57,665 nucleotides of DNA. It comes from a virus. The translations under genes and the position numbers were made by a program. The notes below the pieces were generated by a model. That model was not told the origin of the DNA, made no database searches, and was given only the letters and a program-made list of their open reading frames with translations. Shown here in pieces: positions 49,892-57,665 of this stretch. Position 1 is the stretch's first letter; each line of letters starts with the position of its first letter. The DNA is taken from positions 1-57,665 of IMG/VR virus record IMGVR_UViG_3300050132_000191. One strand, given 5' to 3'.

Positions 49892-49934
49892 TTTTCATTA
49901 TTTTAACGACACTCCAATTCAACGTCACTATACC

Positions 49935-49954
49935 TGACATTAAATAAAATGTCA
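49935..49954. promoter_or_regulatory. 7-bp inverted repeat upstream of the first early gene
   Basis: TGACATT (49935-49941) and AATGTCA (49948-49954) with a 6-nt AAATAA spacer, 59 nt before the ATG at 50014. TATACC directly precedes it. Size and place fit an operator for a dimeric regulator. Confidence 0.55.
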
Positions 49955-50013
49955 TACACACCACCGTTTAATCCCATACAATGCACCATCATTCACAAAC
50001 CAGGACCCCCACA

Positions 50014-51063
50014 ATGCCAACCCAAGAACCTAAGCCCCTCCCTTTCGACTGGATAAATTTCGACGCCCCTAAACTGGAGCAGTGTCCAAATTGCTCGGGT
50101 ACGGGTAACAATCTCGTCCACGGAACAGAAGAGCCCTTGGAAGGGACTTGCCCGCAATGCAATGGTATGGGCAAAGCAGTACCAGCAAACCCAGCAAGCG
50201 CCCCGCAGGAGCCCCCTACAGCAAGCGCAACGGGCGCACCCCTTACTCCCCTAAGGACAACCCCGGATCCCAGCCCCACGGAGCCCCTGCCCGTCATTGG
50301 CCCCTTGCCGCCAGAGGATGTAACTTCCCGTCTTGCAGTCTGCAAACCTGTTCCAAATTTCCCGTACTACAAGTCAAAGGAAATAGGGGAGCAATACTTC
50401 CAAGCCTATCTCCCAATCGTGGGCGCCAAAATTATGGAATTGGGGTTCCCGGAAGACCTGTGGCCAACGCACACTGATGTCGTCAGGGGTTGGGTTTTTC
50501 AAGCTGTGAGCACTGGGAAAATTCCTAATGAGCTCAACTTCAGCGGATCCGAAGGCGTTGAACGGGAGTTTGATAGAACAACACTTGTGAACAAAGCCCA
50601 CGAAAATATTGAGTACACATTTAAGAAGGAACTCCCATTCAGGCAATACGCATCCTATGTCTTTACAGACGGCGAGGAATGGTGGGACGGGCCTGAGCAG
50701 TGGTTCGCGTGCGATATGCAAACTGTTCAGGACGCTTACAAATATCTCCGCTGCATCGGGCCTCGAACCAGTGCGGAACTAAGACAAGAAATAATGTCGT
50801 TTGGAAAATCGAAATCAAGGGGCAGACCCTCGCTTCCCGTGTCCCCGGAAAAGCAAGCGGCGTCGACTGCTTATCGTGAATGGGTTGAATCGTGCAGGCA
50901 ATACAATGCGGACGTTCTGCAGGCGAAAGCTGCTTACAAGGAGGAACGGCGGCTTTGCTTTGCAGAGCTGGAAGCGGTGAAAGCTAAGTATGAATCCAGG
51001 TTGGAGGAATTGAGCAGTCGTGTCACCGAACTAATTGCCCAGGGCACCCCCCGTCGGCCATAA
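50014..51063 (+). CDS. Zinc-ribbon protein, first gene of the early operon
   Basis: A 349-residue protein from ATG 50014, which has AGGA 8 nt upstream; the ATG at 49981 has no ribosome site. Order: short N-terminal segment, DnaJ-type zinc site (CPNCSGTG, CPQCNGMG, about residues 17-47), Pro-rich linker, a folded domain about 105-280 (YFQAYLPIVGAKIMELGFPEDLW, WFACDMQTVQDAYKYLRC), and a C-terminal coiled coil (FAELEAVKAKYESRLEELSS). No named family that I recognise. First position after the control region suggests early expression. Confidence 0.72.
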   Translation: MPTQEPKPLPFDWINFDAPKLEQCPNCSGTGNNLVHGTEEPLEGTCPQCNGMGKAVPANPASAPQEPPTASATGAPLTPLRTTPDPSPTEPLPVIGPLPPEDVTSRLAVCKPVPNFPYYKSKEIGEQYFQAYLPIVGAKIMELGFPEDLWPTHTDVVRGWVFQAVSTGKIPNELNFSGSEGVEREFDRTTLVNKAHENIEYTFKKELPFRQYASYVFTDGEEWWDGPEQWFACDMQTVQDAYKYLRCIGPRTSAELRQEIMSFGKSKSRGRPSLPVSPEKQAASTAYREWVESCRQYNADVLQAKAAYKEERRLCFAELEAVKAKYESRLEELSSRVTELIAQGTPRRP

Positions 51064-51128
51064 ACGCTCGTCACTTTCATACTTACTTTCGTTTACACTG
51101 CACAATCGACAAAATAATCGGACAGACA

Positions 51129-51386
51129 ATGCCAACGCCCACTCAAACTGAATTTGACAAGAAGTATATCTCCAGCTCAGAGATTATGAGCACTTGCGGG
51201 GTCACACGGACTGCGGTGTTCGCGGCGCGGAAGAAGGGGAAGCTCCCGGATCCCATTTACATTCAGGGGCAGATTTACATTTGGGAGCGGGCCATGGTGC
51301 AGGACTATCTTAATGCTTGGCGCATCATAATTGATACGCGGCGAGCAACAACCCATGCGGCTGAACGCGCATTCATACAACAATGA
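51129..51386 (+). CDS. Small MerR/AlpA-like HTH protein
   Basis: An 85-residue protein. YISSSEIMSTCGVTRTAVFA and ARKKGKLPDPIYIQGQIYIW have the HTH_17/excisionase-like winged helix pattern, in which the wing (PIYIQGQIYIW) follows the recognition helix. Such proteins regulate or recruit to DNA; here it is coupled by ATGA to the primase-helicase and may be a repeat-binding initiator partner. Confidence 0.68.
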   Translation: MPTPTQTEFDKKYISSSEIMSTCGVTRTAVFAARKKGKLPDPIYIQGQIYIWERAMVQDYLNAWRIIIDTRRATTHAAERAFIQQ

Positions 51387-53659
51387 ACGCTCTTTGGGGT
51401 TCAATCCCACAAGAATTGCAACTGGTTCAGAAATGGTGCGTTGCGGGGAAAGATAAATCCCCGTACACGCACACCGGGCATCGGGCAAGCGTAACGGACC
51501 CTGAGTGCTGGGGCGATTGGTATAGCGTGACCACAGTGGCGCAGGAGGGCGGGGCGCATATTGGCTTCGTATTGGGGGAGGATGATCCCTATACTTGCAT
51601 CGACTTGGATGTCAAAGAAGACACGCCGCCGGAGCAACTTGCTTTCTTCCACAAAGTGATTGAGCACTTTGACAGTTACACGGAGTATTCCCGTAGCGGT
51701 AAAGGTTTCCACATCTGGATCCGTGGGTCGATTGGCGCAGGGTGCAGGCAGAATGGAATGGAAATTTATTCCCAGGAGCGATTTATCATCTGCACTGGGA
51801 ACACGTTCCGCTCAGGGCCAATCGAGGAGCGCCAGGAGCAGCTTGACGCGGTGATGGCGCAGTTGCGGACAAACAAGGCGCCGGGCGTTGCGTTGGAGGA
51901 AGTGGGCGCGGTGTTGACGGACGAGGCGTTGTGGGAAAAGGCAAGCAATGCTGCGAACGGGGAAAAGTTCTTAAAGCTGTGGGCGGGGAATTGGAAAGAG
52001 CTGGGTTATCCTTCACAATCCGAAGCGGATAGCGCACTGGTTCAGTTCCTTTGTTTTCTTAGCCCGGCGAATGAACAAGTCCGCAGGATGTTTCGTTTCA
52101 GCGAGCTGGGTAAGAGGGAGAAAGCGACGAAGAACGACCGTTATATCAATCTCACCCTCGCCCACGAGCGGTCCTTGTTGGCACGCGATGCAAAGCGGGA
52201 AGCGAAACAGAATGAGGTGGGGCGGGCACTAGCTGAAAAGCTGATGAGCAGGGTTGACGAAACCCCTCATAAAAATAGTGTTCAGCTTCTCGACGTTCCG
52301 ACACGCCCAAAACCTTCGCAAATAGAATGGCCCCCGGGGCTCGTCGGTGTAATCGCACAGTGGATGTATAGCATCGCCCCGCGCCCAGTGCGGGAGGTCG
52401 CGATTGTGTCCGCCCTAGGTGTTGTGGCCGGGCTTTGCGGTCGCGCTTATAACATCAGCGGGAGCGGGTTAAACTTGTATATTGTGCTGGTGGCTCGCAG
52501 TGGAGTGGGCAAGGAGGCAATGCACAGCGGCATCAGCAAGCTCGTTCATTCCCTTGCGGGAGGGGGTACAGCACTATTCACAAAGTTTATAAACTTCAGC
52601 GACTTCGCATCCGGGCCTGCCCTTATTAAATCCTTCGGAAAGGAAGAGATAAACAGTTTCCTGAACGTGGCGGGTGAATGGGGGCGCAAGTTGCGAGGGA
52701 TGGCGGAGGATGGGGGTAGCAGTGCCCACGCATCACTCCGCACCGCCTTGACTAATTTATATCAAAAGTCGTCCGCTGGAACTATTGTTGGTGGCATTGG
52801 GTACAGTGATAAGGAAAAGGATGTTGACGCGACGAATGGGATTGCTTATAGCATGGTAGGCGAAACGACACCGGACACGTTCTATGAGGCACTTACCGAC
52901 ACAATGATGCAGGATGGCTTCATGTCCCGGTTTGTTGTGATTGAGTATGCGGGGGAACGGCCACCCCTCAGCGCTATTCCCCCAATCCCTTTCCCGGAGG
53001 AAGCTAAGGCGACACTGACAGCAATGACTCAAGTCGCGTGGTACTTTTGTCAGGAGAAAGCGGCGGGGGCTGTGGAGGTACAGCAGAACGAAGGAGCTGC
53101 GAAAATACTTTATGACTTTGACAAGCATTGTGACGCTGAAATCAACAGGTCGGACGACGAAGCGTGGCGTCAGATGTGGAACCGGGCGCACTTAAAGGCG
53201 CTGAAGATTGCGGCGTTGCTGTGTATTGGTGACAACCCGGATTTTCCTGTAGTGGCGGAGGTTCACGCCCAATGGGCGCTGGATGTGGTTAATCGGGACA
53301 TCCGCATTATGAGCCACAAAATTATGGACGGGGATGTTGGCAATGGAGACATGAATCGCGAGCGGAAGCTGCTGAGTGTGATGCGCGAATACTTGCGAGC
53401 GCCGATTGCTGTTGGCTATAAGCTCCCGGACGAGATGCGCCAGCAGGGCATAGTGGCTCGCAAGTTCCTACAGAACCGGGTGCAGCGTGTCAACTCCTTC
53501 ACTGGGCATAGGTTAGGCCAATCACAGGCGCTTGATAGTGCGTTGCGGAGTTTGGCGGATAGCGGGCACATTGTGGAAATGAGCAAGGATAAGATTCCCG
53601 CGGAATGGGTGTTCTCCGGCAAGTGCTATCGCATTCTTGCTCTCCCTGATGTGGGTTGA
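51383..53659 (+). CDS. Primase-polymerase/DUF3987 helicase
   Basis: A 758-residue protein. The N-terminal ~190 residues resemble the primase-polymerase fold: CIDLDVKED (metal-binding D-x-D region), GKGFHIWIRG and SQERFIICTGN. The middle and C-terminal part are a DUF3987 ATPase: Walker A ARSGVGKEA (about residue 377), then FLNVAGEWGRKL, MVGETTPDTFYEAL and DTMMQDGFMSRFVVIE. It should unwind and prime DNA for the family B polymerase. It starts by ATGA overlap with the HTH gene. Confidence 0.82.
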   Translation: MNALWGSIPQELQLVQKWCVAGKDKSPYTHTGHRASVTDPECWGDWYSVTTVAQEGGAHIGFVLGEDDPYTCIDLDVKEDTPPEQLAFFHKVIEHFDSYTEYSRSGKGFHIWIRGSIGAGCRQNGMEIYSQERFIICTGNTFRSGPIEERQEQLDAVMAQLRTNKAPGVALEEVGAVLTDEALWEKASNAANGEKFLKLWAGNWKELGYPSQSEADSALVQFLCFLSPANEQVRRMFRFSELGKREKATKNDRYINLTLAHERSLLARDAKREAKQNEVGRALAEKLMSRVDETPHKNSVQLLDVPTRPKPSQIEWPPGLVGVIAQWMYSIAPRPVREVAIVSALGVVAGLCGRAYNISGSGLNLYIVLVARSGVGKEAMHSGISKLVHSLAGGGTALFTKFINFSDFASGPALIKSFGKEEINSFLNVAGEWGRKLRGMAEDGGSSAHASLRTALTNLYQKSSAGTIVGGIGYSDKEKDVDATNGIAYSMVGETTPDTFYEALTDTMMQDGFMSRFVVIEYAGERPPLSAIPPIPFPEEAKATLTAMTQVAWYFCQEKAAGAVEVQQNEGAAKILYDFDKHCDAEINRSDDEAWRQMWNRAHLKALKIAALLCIGDNPDFPVVAEVHAQWALDVVNRDIRIMSHKIMDGDVGNGDMNRERKLLSVMREYLRAPIAVGYKLPDEMRQQGIVARKFLQNRVQRVNSFTGHRLGQSQALDSALRSLADSGHIVEMSKDKIPAEWVFSGKCYRILALPDVG

Positions 53660-53727
53660 ATTAAATGTTGCGTGTCAACCTGTGTCAACTTAAAATTACA
53701 AACGTGCTAACAAATTAGAGGACGGAG

Positions 53728-53832
53728 ATGCGCCATACCAAATCTATCAACCTTTCAATTTCGGAATTGCTCCATGCGATGGAAGACAAGCGGGCGGAGG
53801 ACGAAGCCGTTTCGTTCGCACGACTCCCTTGA
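53728..53832 (+). CDS. Tiny hypothetical protein
   Basis: A 34-residue protein, MRHTKSINLSISELLHAMED at the start, with an AGAGGACGGAG ribosome site. An amphipathic helical peptide. It is small, so the support is the ribosome site and its position in a gap between two real genes. Confidence 0.45.
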   Translation: MRHTKSINLSISELLHAMEDKRAEDEAVSFARLP

Positions 53833-53866
53833 ATTCCTCAATCGTTTAATTCCACGAGAGCAAACA

Positions 53867-54301
53867 ATGACAAACATTCCAGAAAATACAGTCTCGCAGG
53901 AGGACCTGAACAAATGGTACACCACGCAGGCGGAACTCAAAGCACTCAAGATTTCCGAGATGCTGCTGCGGCAAAAGATTTTCAAGTTCTATTTCCCTGT
54001 CCCGGCGGAGGGCACCAATACTGCACCGCTGGCCGAGGGCTGGGTGTTGAAAGGGACGTACCCGATCACCCGGGAAATCGACGATGGGGCGCTAGGGGCG
54101 ATGAAACAGACGTTGGCGGATGCTGGTATCCGTGCAGACGATTTGGTGAAGTACAAGGCGTCCCTCGTTGCAGCGGAATATAAGACGCTGACCGCGGAGC
54201 AGACGCAGCTCTTCGACCAGTGCCTTATTATCAAGCCAGGGTCACCAGCCTTGGGGATTGTGCTACCCGCGAAAGCGAAGAAAGCAGGAAAAACCACATG
54301 A
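53867..54301 (+). CDS. DUF7173-like protein
   Basis: A 144-residue protein from ATG 53867 (GAGAG upstream). EDLNKWYTTQAELKALKISEM, EGTNTAPLAEGWVLKGTY and ALGAMKQTLADAG fit the short DUF7173 family found next to recombination and ssDNA-related phage genes. Function unknown. Overlaps the next gene by ATGA. Confidence 0.65.
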   Translation: MTNIPENTVSQEDLNKWYTTQAELKALKISEMLLRQKIFKFYFPVPAEGTNTAPLAEGWVLKGTYPITREIDDGALGAMKQTLADAGIRADDLVKYKASLVAAEYKTLTAEQTQLFDQCLIIKPGSPALGIVLPAKAKKAGKTT

Positions 54302-54516
54302 AGAAACTCGCAGTCACTATTATTGACCTTGGCACCTTGCAACTTAACCTGGAGAGCGCAACACGGCAACTCAAAGCCGCGCAACGTGCCAAGCTCCGCG
54401 CTGATCAGGAACACGAGCGGGCGCTGGAAGCTCACGAGCGTGCTCGCGTCTGTTTGAATGCGGGCATTGCTACGCTAAAATCCTCCACAGTAGTGAGCAA
54501 TCTGTATGCAAGTTAA
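54298..54516 (+). CDS. Small coiled-coil protein
   Basis: A 72-residue protein (MKKLAVTIIDLGTLQLNLES), nearly all charged helix (RQLKAAQRAKLRADQEHERALEAHERA). ATGA overlap with the upstream gene and an 11-nt overlap with thyX. Unknown function. Confidence 0.58.
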   Translation: MKKLAVTIIDLGTLQLNLESATRQLKAAQRAKLRADQEHERALEAHERARVCLNAGIATLKSSTVVSNLYAS

Positions 54517-55282
54517 CACCAAAAAAGTTCTCGACCACGGTTTCGTTACGCTGCGAAATCTAGCTGGGCCGACGCGTCGGATTCTTAAACCTTGTACGGG
54601 CAACGAGTTTGATGTCGTTGTTGATAATACGGGGGACGAGGAGGACATGGTAATGTTTCGGGACTTCGATGCTGACGATACGGACGTTGCCAATTCTGCG
54701 CGCATGAGCTTTGATGGCATGGATGCGGAGCGCAGCTACGAAATCGAAATGAAGCTCATGCGTTACTTGCTTCAGAATAAGCATATGACGCCGTTTGAGT
54801 CCATTGAGGTGTGGTTGGAAATGAAGTTGCCCATTTTTGTCGCCCGGCAATTCGTTCGCCACCGCACAGCAACTCTCAACGAGGTGAGTGGCCGCTATGT
54901 TACGCTTCCGGCCGAATGGTACATCCCGGGAACCGTTGGTGGTAAAGCTGCTGACAAGAAACAAGGGCAGGGTGACAACTTGGATGCGGCTACACAAAGA
55001 GCTTTCAAATCGGTACTTCACGAGCACTGTAAAGACGGATACGATAGCTATACACGTGCAATTGAAAGCGGTGTGGCTCCCGAGCACGCTCGCCTATTCC
55101 TGTCCCTGAACCACTACACGCATTGGATCTGGAAACAGGACCTTCGGAACCTTATGCACTTCCTGGCGCTGCGTGACCACAGCCACGCACAAATCGAGGC
55201 GCAGCTATATGCACGCGCCATTACAGAACTGCTGGAACCACACATCCCGGGTCTGGTTGCACTGTTCAAGGAGCTCCGCTAA
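54506..55282 (+). CDS. thyX: ThyX, flavin-dependent thymidylate synthase
   Basis: A 258-residue enzyme that makes dTMP from dUMP with FAD and methylene-tetrahydrofolate. The ThyX signature is complete: RHRTATLNEVSGRY (about residues 118-131). Flanking features are ADDTDVANSARMSF and HYTHWIWKQDLRNLMHFLALR near the C-terminus. It supplies thymidine nucleotide for phage replication. It overlaps the ligase start by 1 nt. Confidence 0.92.
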   Translation: MQVNTKKVLDHGFVTLRNLAGPTRRILKPCTGNEFDVVVDNTGDEEDMVMFRDFDADDTDVANSARMSFDGMDAERSYEIEMKLMRYLLQNKHMTPFESIEVWLEMKLPIFVARQFVRHRTATLNEVSGRYVTLPAEWYIPGTVGGKAADKKQGQGDNLDAATQRAFKSVLHEHCKDGYDSYTRAIESGVAPEHARLFLSLNHYTHWIWKQDLRNLMHFLALRDHSHAQIEAQLYARAITELLEPHIPGLVALFKELR

Positions 55283-56190
55283 TGCTGCCCATGCTCGCCA
55301 CGGATTTTAAGGAATCCAAACTCAAATTCCCTCTGTGGTCGCAGCCAAAAATCGACGGCGTGAGGGGCTTGCATTTAAGCGGTGTACTAACTGGCCGCAG
55401 TTTGAAAACGCATAAGAACAGATACACGACCGGGCTGTATTCCAATGAACTTTTTTCTGGGTTTGATGGGGAACTGGCAGCGGAGCATGAAACTCACCCG
55501 GCGTTATGCAGGTTGACTACTTCGGCGCTCAACACCATTGACGGTGAGCCCTATACGTTGTGGCACCTGTTTGACTGCATAACGGAAGGAACGAAGAAAC
55601 TTCCGTATGAAGCACGCTATATGACAATGCTTCATAGAGTCTCCCTCATCATCAAAATGTCCTTCCTTGGTGCATCAAGAATTCGCATCGTCCCTTACAC
55701 CCTCTGCAACACCCTGGAGGACTTGCTCGCAGCTGATACCAAGTATCTCAAACTAGGTTACGAAGGAACAATCATTCGCAACCCCGCTGGGATTTACAAG
55801 GAAGGGCGCAGCACAGTGGCCGAAGGTGGGCTACTGCGAATCAAACGGTTCACGGAAGAAGAAGCGGTTGTCAAGGGTATTGTAGAAGGACAACAAAATA
55901 CGAACGCAAGTGTGGTCAATGAAACTGGTCACACTTCCCGCAGCACGCACGCCGAGAACATGATTCCGAACGGGATGGTCGGCTCGCTGCTATGCCAGGA
56001 CGTCAAGACCGGGCAGGGGATCACTGTTGCGGCTGGGTGTATGCCTCACGCTGACAGAATGATGTATTTCCAGCACCCTGAAATGATTACGGGACAGACA
56101 ATCAAATACAAAACTTTCAAGCATGGGAAAAAAGATCTGCCACGTTTCCCCACATTTCAATCCATTCGTGCAGCGAGTGATATTGGCTAA
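55282..56190 (+). CDS. ATP-dependent DNA ligase
   Basis: A 302-residue ligase. Motif I KIDG (WSQPKIDGVRG, Lys nucleophile about residue 24), motif III-like FDGELAAE, motif IV EGTIIRNP and motif V LLRIKR are present. Size and layout fit T7-type minimal ligases with adenylation and OB domains. It seals nicks made during replication and repair. Confidence 0.9.
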   Translation: MLPMLATDFKESKLKFPLWSQPKIDGVRGLHLSGVLTGRSLKTHKNRYTTGLYSNELFSGFDGELAAEHETHPALCRLTTSALNTIDGEPYTLWHLFDCITEGTKKLPYEARYMTMLHRVSLIIKMSFLGASRIRIVPYTLCNTLEDLLAADTKYLKLGYEGTIIRNPAGIYKEGRSTVAEGGLLRIKRFTEEEAVVKGIVEGQQNTNASVVNETGHTSRSTHAENMIPNGMVGSLLCQDVKTGQGITVAAGCMPHADRMMYFQHPEMITGQTIKYKTFKHGKKDLPRFPTFQSIRAASDIG

Positions 56191-56249
56191 TCTTTCACAC
56201 TTTTTCTATTAAAATAATGCACCCCTCTAAAATGCGGGGGAGGAATCAA

Positions 56250-57089
56250 ATGTCAATTTTACAAAATGTCACAACTGGTGTTTCAAGCACTGGCATCCGC
56301 ATGATAATCGCGGGAGTCGAGAAGATGGGGAAAACAACTTTTTCATCCGGTGCGCCTGCCGCATTGCTTGTCCCGCTGGAGGTCGGATACGCTGGTGTCA
56401 ACGTGGCAAAGACGCCCATGCTCCAGACATATGAGGAGGTTCTAGCTTTCCTTTTTGAAGTAACACAACTCGCACAGCGCGGTCAGTTCCCGTACAAAAC
56501 AATCATATTCGACAGTGCGACAGCACTGGAACGTCATATCCATGACTATGTGCTCCGCTTGGACCCTACATACAAGGCAGGGGAGAGCAAGACGGCGACG
56601 ATGGAGAGTGCTCACGGAGGGTACGGTAAAGGATACACACTGGCAAATTCCATTCTGGACGGCCTGCTGAAACAGTTTGACATGCTGGCGGTGAATGCTG
56701 GTATCAACATAGTGCTCACCTGCCACGTGTTCAGCTCTAAAATCACCGATCCAACTGTAGGTGAATATGACTCTTGGGACCTGCTACTGCATAGCCCCAA
56801 GAATCAGAAGACCTACGGCAAGCGGGAGCTCCTAACGCAATGGGCTGACGTGATTGGTTTCCTTTATGACCCGGTGTTCTTAGTTACTGCGGTTAAGAGC
56901 AACATGACACGCGCTATGTCACAGAACAAAGGGCGCATCCTGGGTCTATCCCGGACCCCTGCATACACTGCGGGCAATCGCTTCGGGATTATTGGAGAAA
57001 TTTCTGTGCCAGCGCCACCAGCCAACGGTTGGAACGCTTTCGCGGAATGCTTGTATAAGACTTGCGGGGTCGATGTTTACACTCGCTGA
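56250..57089 (+). CDS. Sak4-like RecA-family ATPase
   Basis: A 279-residue protein from ATG 56250 (GGGGGAGGA upstream). Walker A GVEKMGKTT (about residues 22-30), Walker B region TIIFDSATALERH, and GYGKGYTLANSIL. This is the Sak4/AAA_24 single-strand annealing type, usually next to a ssDNA-binding protein; the DUF669 gene follows. Likely the phage recombinase. Confidence 0.8.
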   Translation: MSILQNVTTGVSSTGIRMIIAGVEKMGKTTFSSGAPAALLVPLEVGYAGVNVAKTPMLQTYEEVLAFLFEVTQLAQRGQFPYKTIIFDSATALERHIHDYVLRLDPTYKAGESKTATMESAHGGYGKGYTLANSILDGLLKQFDMLAVNAGINIVLTCHVFSSKITDPTVGEYDSWDLLLHSPKNQKTYGKRELLTQWADVIGFLYDPVFLVTAVKSNMTRAMSQNKGRILGLSRTPAYTAGNRFGIIGEISVPAPPANGWNAFAECLYKTCGVDVYTR

Positions 57090-57117
57090 GTCGTTAGTTC
57101 CTAAACACCCTCGTTGA

Positions 57118-57145
57118 TTGACAGTCCAGGCGAAGGTTTTATTTT
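57118..57145 (+). promoter_or_regulatory. Sigma70-type promoter for the DUF669 gene
   Basis: A consensus TTGACA (57118-57123) and TATTTT (57140-57145) are separated by 16 nt in the gap before the TTG start. With the terminator at 177..207 it frames a single-gene transcript. Confidence 0.72.
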
Positions 57146-57169
57146 CAACAACTGTCGTGGAGAATTATT

Positions 57170-57665
57170 TTGGCACAACTCAGTTTTGATGCAACTGGCG
57201 TCAAGCCCGCGGAAGGTGCGCTCGGCGCCATCCCTGCTGGATGGTATAATGTGGTGATCGCAGCTTCTGAAATGAAAGCTGCGAAAGCCGAAGGCAACTA
57301 TTATCTGGAATTGCAACTCCAGGTGATCGATGGCCAGTACGCGAATCGCAAGGTTTACACTCGCCTGAACATCTGCAACGCCAATCCGGTGGCCCAGGAA
57401 ATCGCTTACAGAGAACTGTCCGCCATTTGCCATGCGGTAGGCTTGCTTCAAGTGGGCGACAGCCAGCAGCTCCACGGGCTCCCGTTCAAGGTAAAGGTTT
57501 CGGTTCAGGCCGCGACTGGCGAATATGAAGCTGGAAACAACGTGCGAGCATACAAAAACATCAACGAGAAAGTTGACATGGTTGCTGCACCCGCTGCTCC
57601 GGCAGCTTGGGCCCCGCCTGTTGCGGCTGCACCTGCCGCCCCTGCCGGTTGGACGCCTCCGCCAG
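57170..57665 (+). CDS. DUF669-type predicted ssDNA-binding protein, N-terminal part
   Basis: The gene continues across the window edge at 1..158; together 217 residues. I use the TTG at 57170, with GGAG 7 nt upstream and the protein start MAQLSFDATGV that is usual for DUF669. Core pattern: AEGALGAIPAGWYNVVIAASE, K-AEGNYYLELQLQVIDGQYANRKVYTRLNI and IAYRELSAICHAVG. The tail from about residue 145 is Ala/Pro/Trp-rich. Neighbour of Sak4-like ATPase, consistent with a ssDNA-binding partner. Confidence 0.85.
   Translation, partial: MAQLSFDATGVKPAEGALGAIPAGWYNVVIAASEMKAAKAEGNYYLELQLQVIDGQYANRKVYTRLNICNANPVAQEIAYRELSAICHAVGLLQVGDSQQLHGLPFKVKVSVQAATGEYEAGNNVRAYKNINEKVDMVAAPAAPAAWAPPVAAAPAAPAGWTPPP

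Larger units (their letters stand above)
49267..50013. other. AT-rich divergent intergenic region, candidate origin/control region
   Basis: The only long gene-free stretch in the genome (about 0.75 kb). It separates the early plus-strand and late minus-strand operons and holds four copies of a repeat (49432..49891), a 9-bp inverted repeat (49809..49837), a 7-bp inverted repeat near the first plus gene (49935..49954), a run of eight Ts at 49788-49795, and AT-only stretches around 49738-49770. A weak promoter pair TTGGTT (49702-49707) and TACACT (49724-49729, 16-nt spacer) points toward the plus operon. I did not find a clear minus-strand promoter. Confidence 0.65.

Noticed and set aside
1-57665. 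Integrase, CI-type repressor, attachment site or tRNA genes
   Set aside because: None seen on reading all genes; only small HTH proteins are present, and no tRNA-like cloverleaf was noticed by eye.

Overview
The window reads as one complete, circularly permuted genome of a tailed phage of about 57.7 kb. The coding sequence cut by the right edge (57170..57665) continues in frame at the left edge (1..158), giving an uninterrupted 217-codon DUF669-type gene with no bases missing or duplicated. I saw no integrase, no convincing CI-type repressor, no tRNA and no CRISPR array, so a lytic lifestyle is most likely. The host is probably a Gram-negative bacterium: there is a GH108-type endolysin, lipobox proteins of the signal-peptidase-II kind, and a protein whose C-terminus copies the tip of proteobacterial SSB. 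Species cannot be named from the sequence alone. The tail is contractile (DUF3383 sheath-like, DUF3277 tube, baseplate J, gp25-like, Gp138-like spike), so the particle should be a myovirus.

Layout: two large transcription units diverge from an AT-rich, gene-free region of about 0.7 kb (49267..50013) that carries four copies of a CCTATTTTCCTATTTTCG-like repeat in alternating orientation; it is the best candidate for the origin and/or early control region. The plus-strand (early, DNA metabolism) unit runs from 50014 through the window edge to 14147: zinc-ribbon protein, small HTH protein, primase-polymerase/DUF3987 helicase, DUF7173-like protein, ThyX, ATP-dependent DNA ligase, Sak4-like ATPase, DUF669 protein, TraR/DksA-like zinc finger, PD-(D/E)XK nuclease, SF2 helicase, two paralogous DNA-binding-like proteins, then a complete 7-deazaguanine set (QueE, Gat-QueC fusion, QueD, FolE, DpdA), a sliding clamp and a family B DNA polymerase.

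The minus-strand (late) unit runs from 49266 down to 14211: a dozen or more small accessory genes including a cluster of tiny membrane proteins, a Holliday-resolvase-like nuclease, small and large terminase, a GIY-YIG homing endonuclease, a DUF1073 portal, MuF-like head protein, an inserted secreted protein with its own promoter, DUF2213 protease/scaffold, cement, DUF2184 major capsid, head-completion genes interleaved with small proteins that share a HIH-type leader, then tail tube/sheath, tape measure, baseplate, fibres and lysis genes. The two units converge at about 14148..14210.

How the genes work together: FolE, QueD, QueE and the QueC half of Gat-QueC should make preQ0 from GTP; DpdA should insert it into DNA in place of guanine; and the Gat half is expected to convert it to the amidine (deoxyarchaeosine, dG+). 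Such DNA is known to resist many restriction enzymes. The most unusual points are: FolE is interrupted exactly at its catalytic CEHH motif by an HNH-type intein; the portal protein ends in a perfect Nudix box domain; a small zinc-finger protein ends exactly like bacterial SSB, and the SF2 helicase also ends in DIPF; and a signal-peptide protein behind a good sigma70-like promoter sits inside the head operon like a moron.
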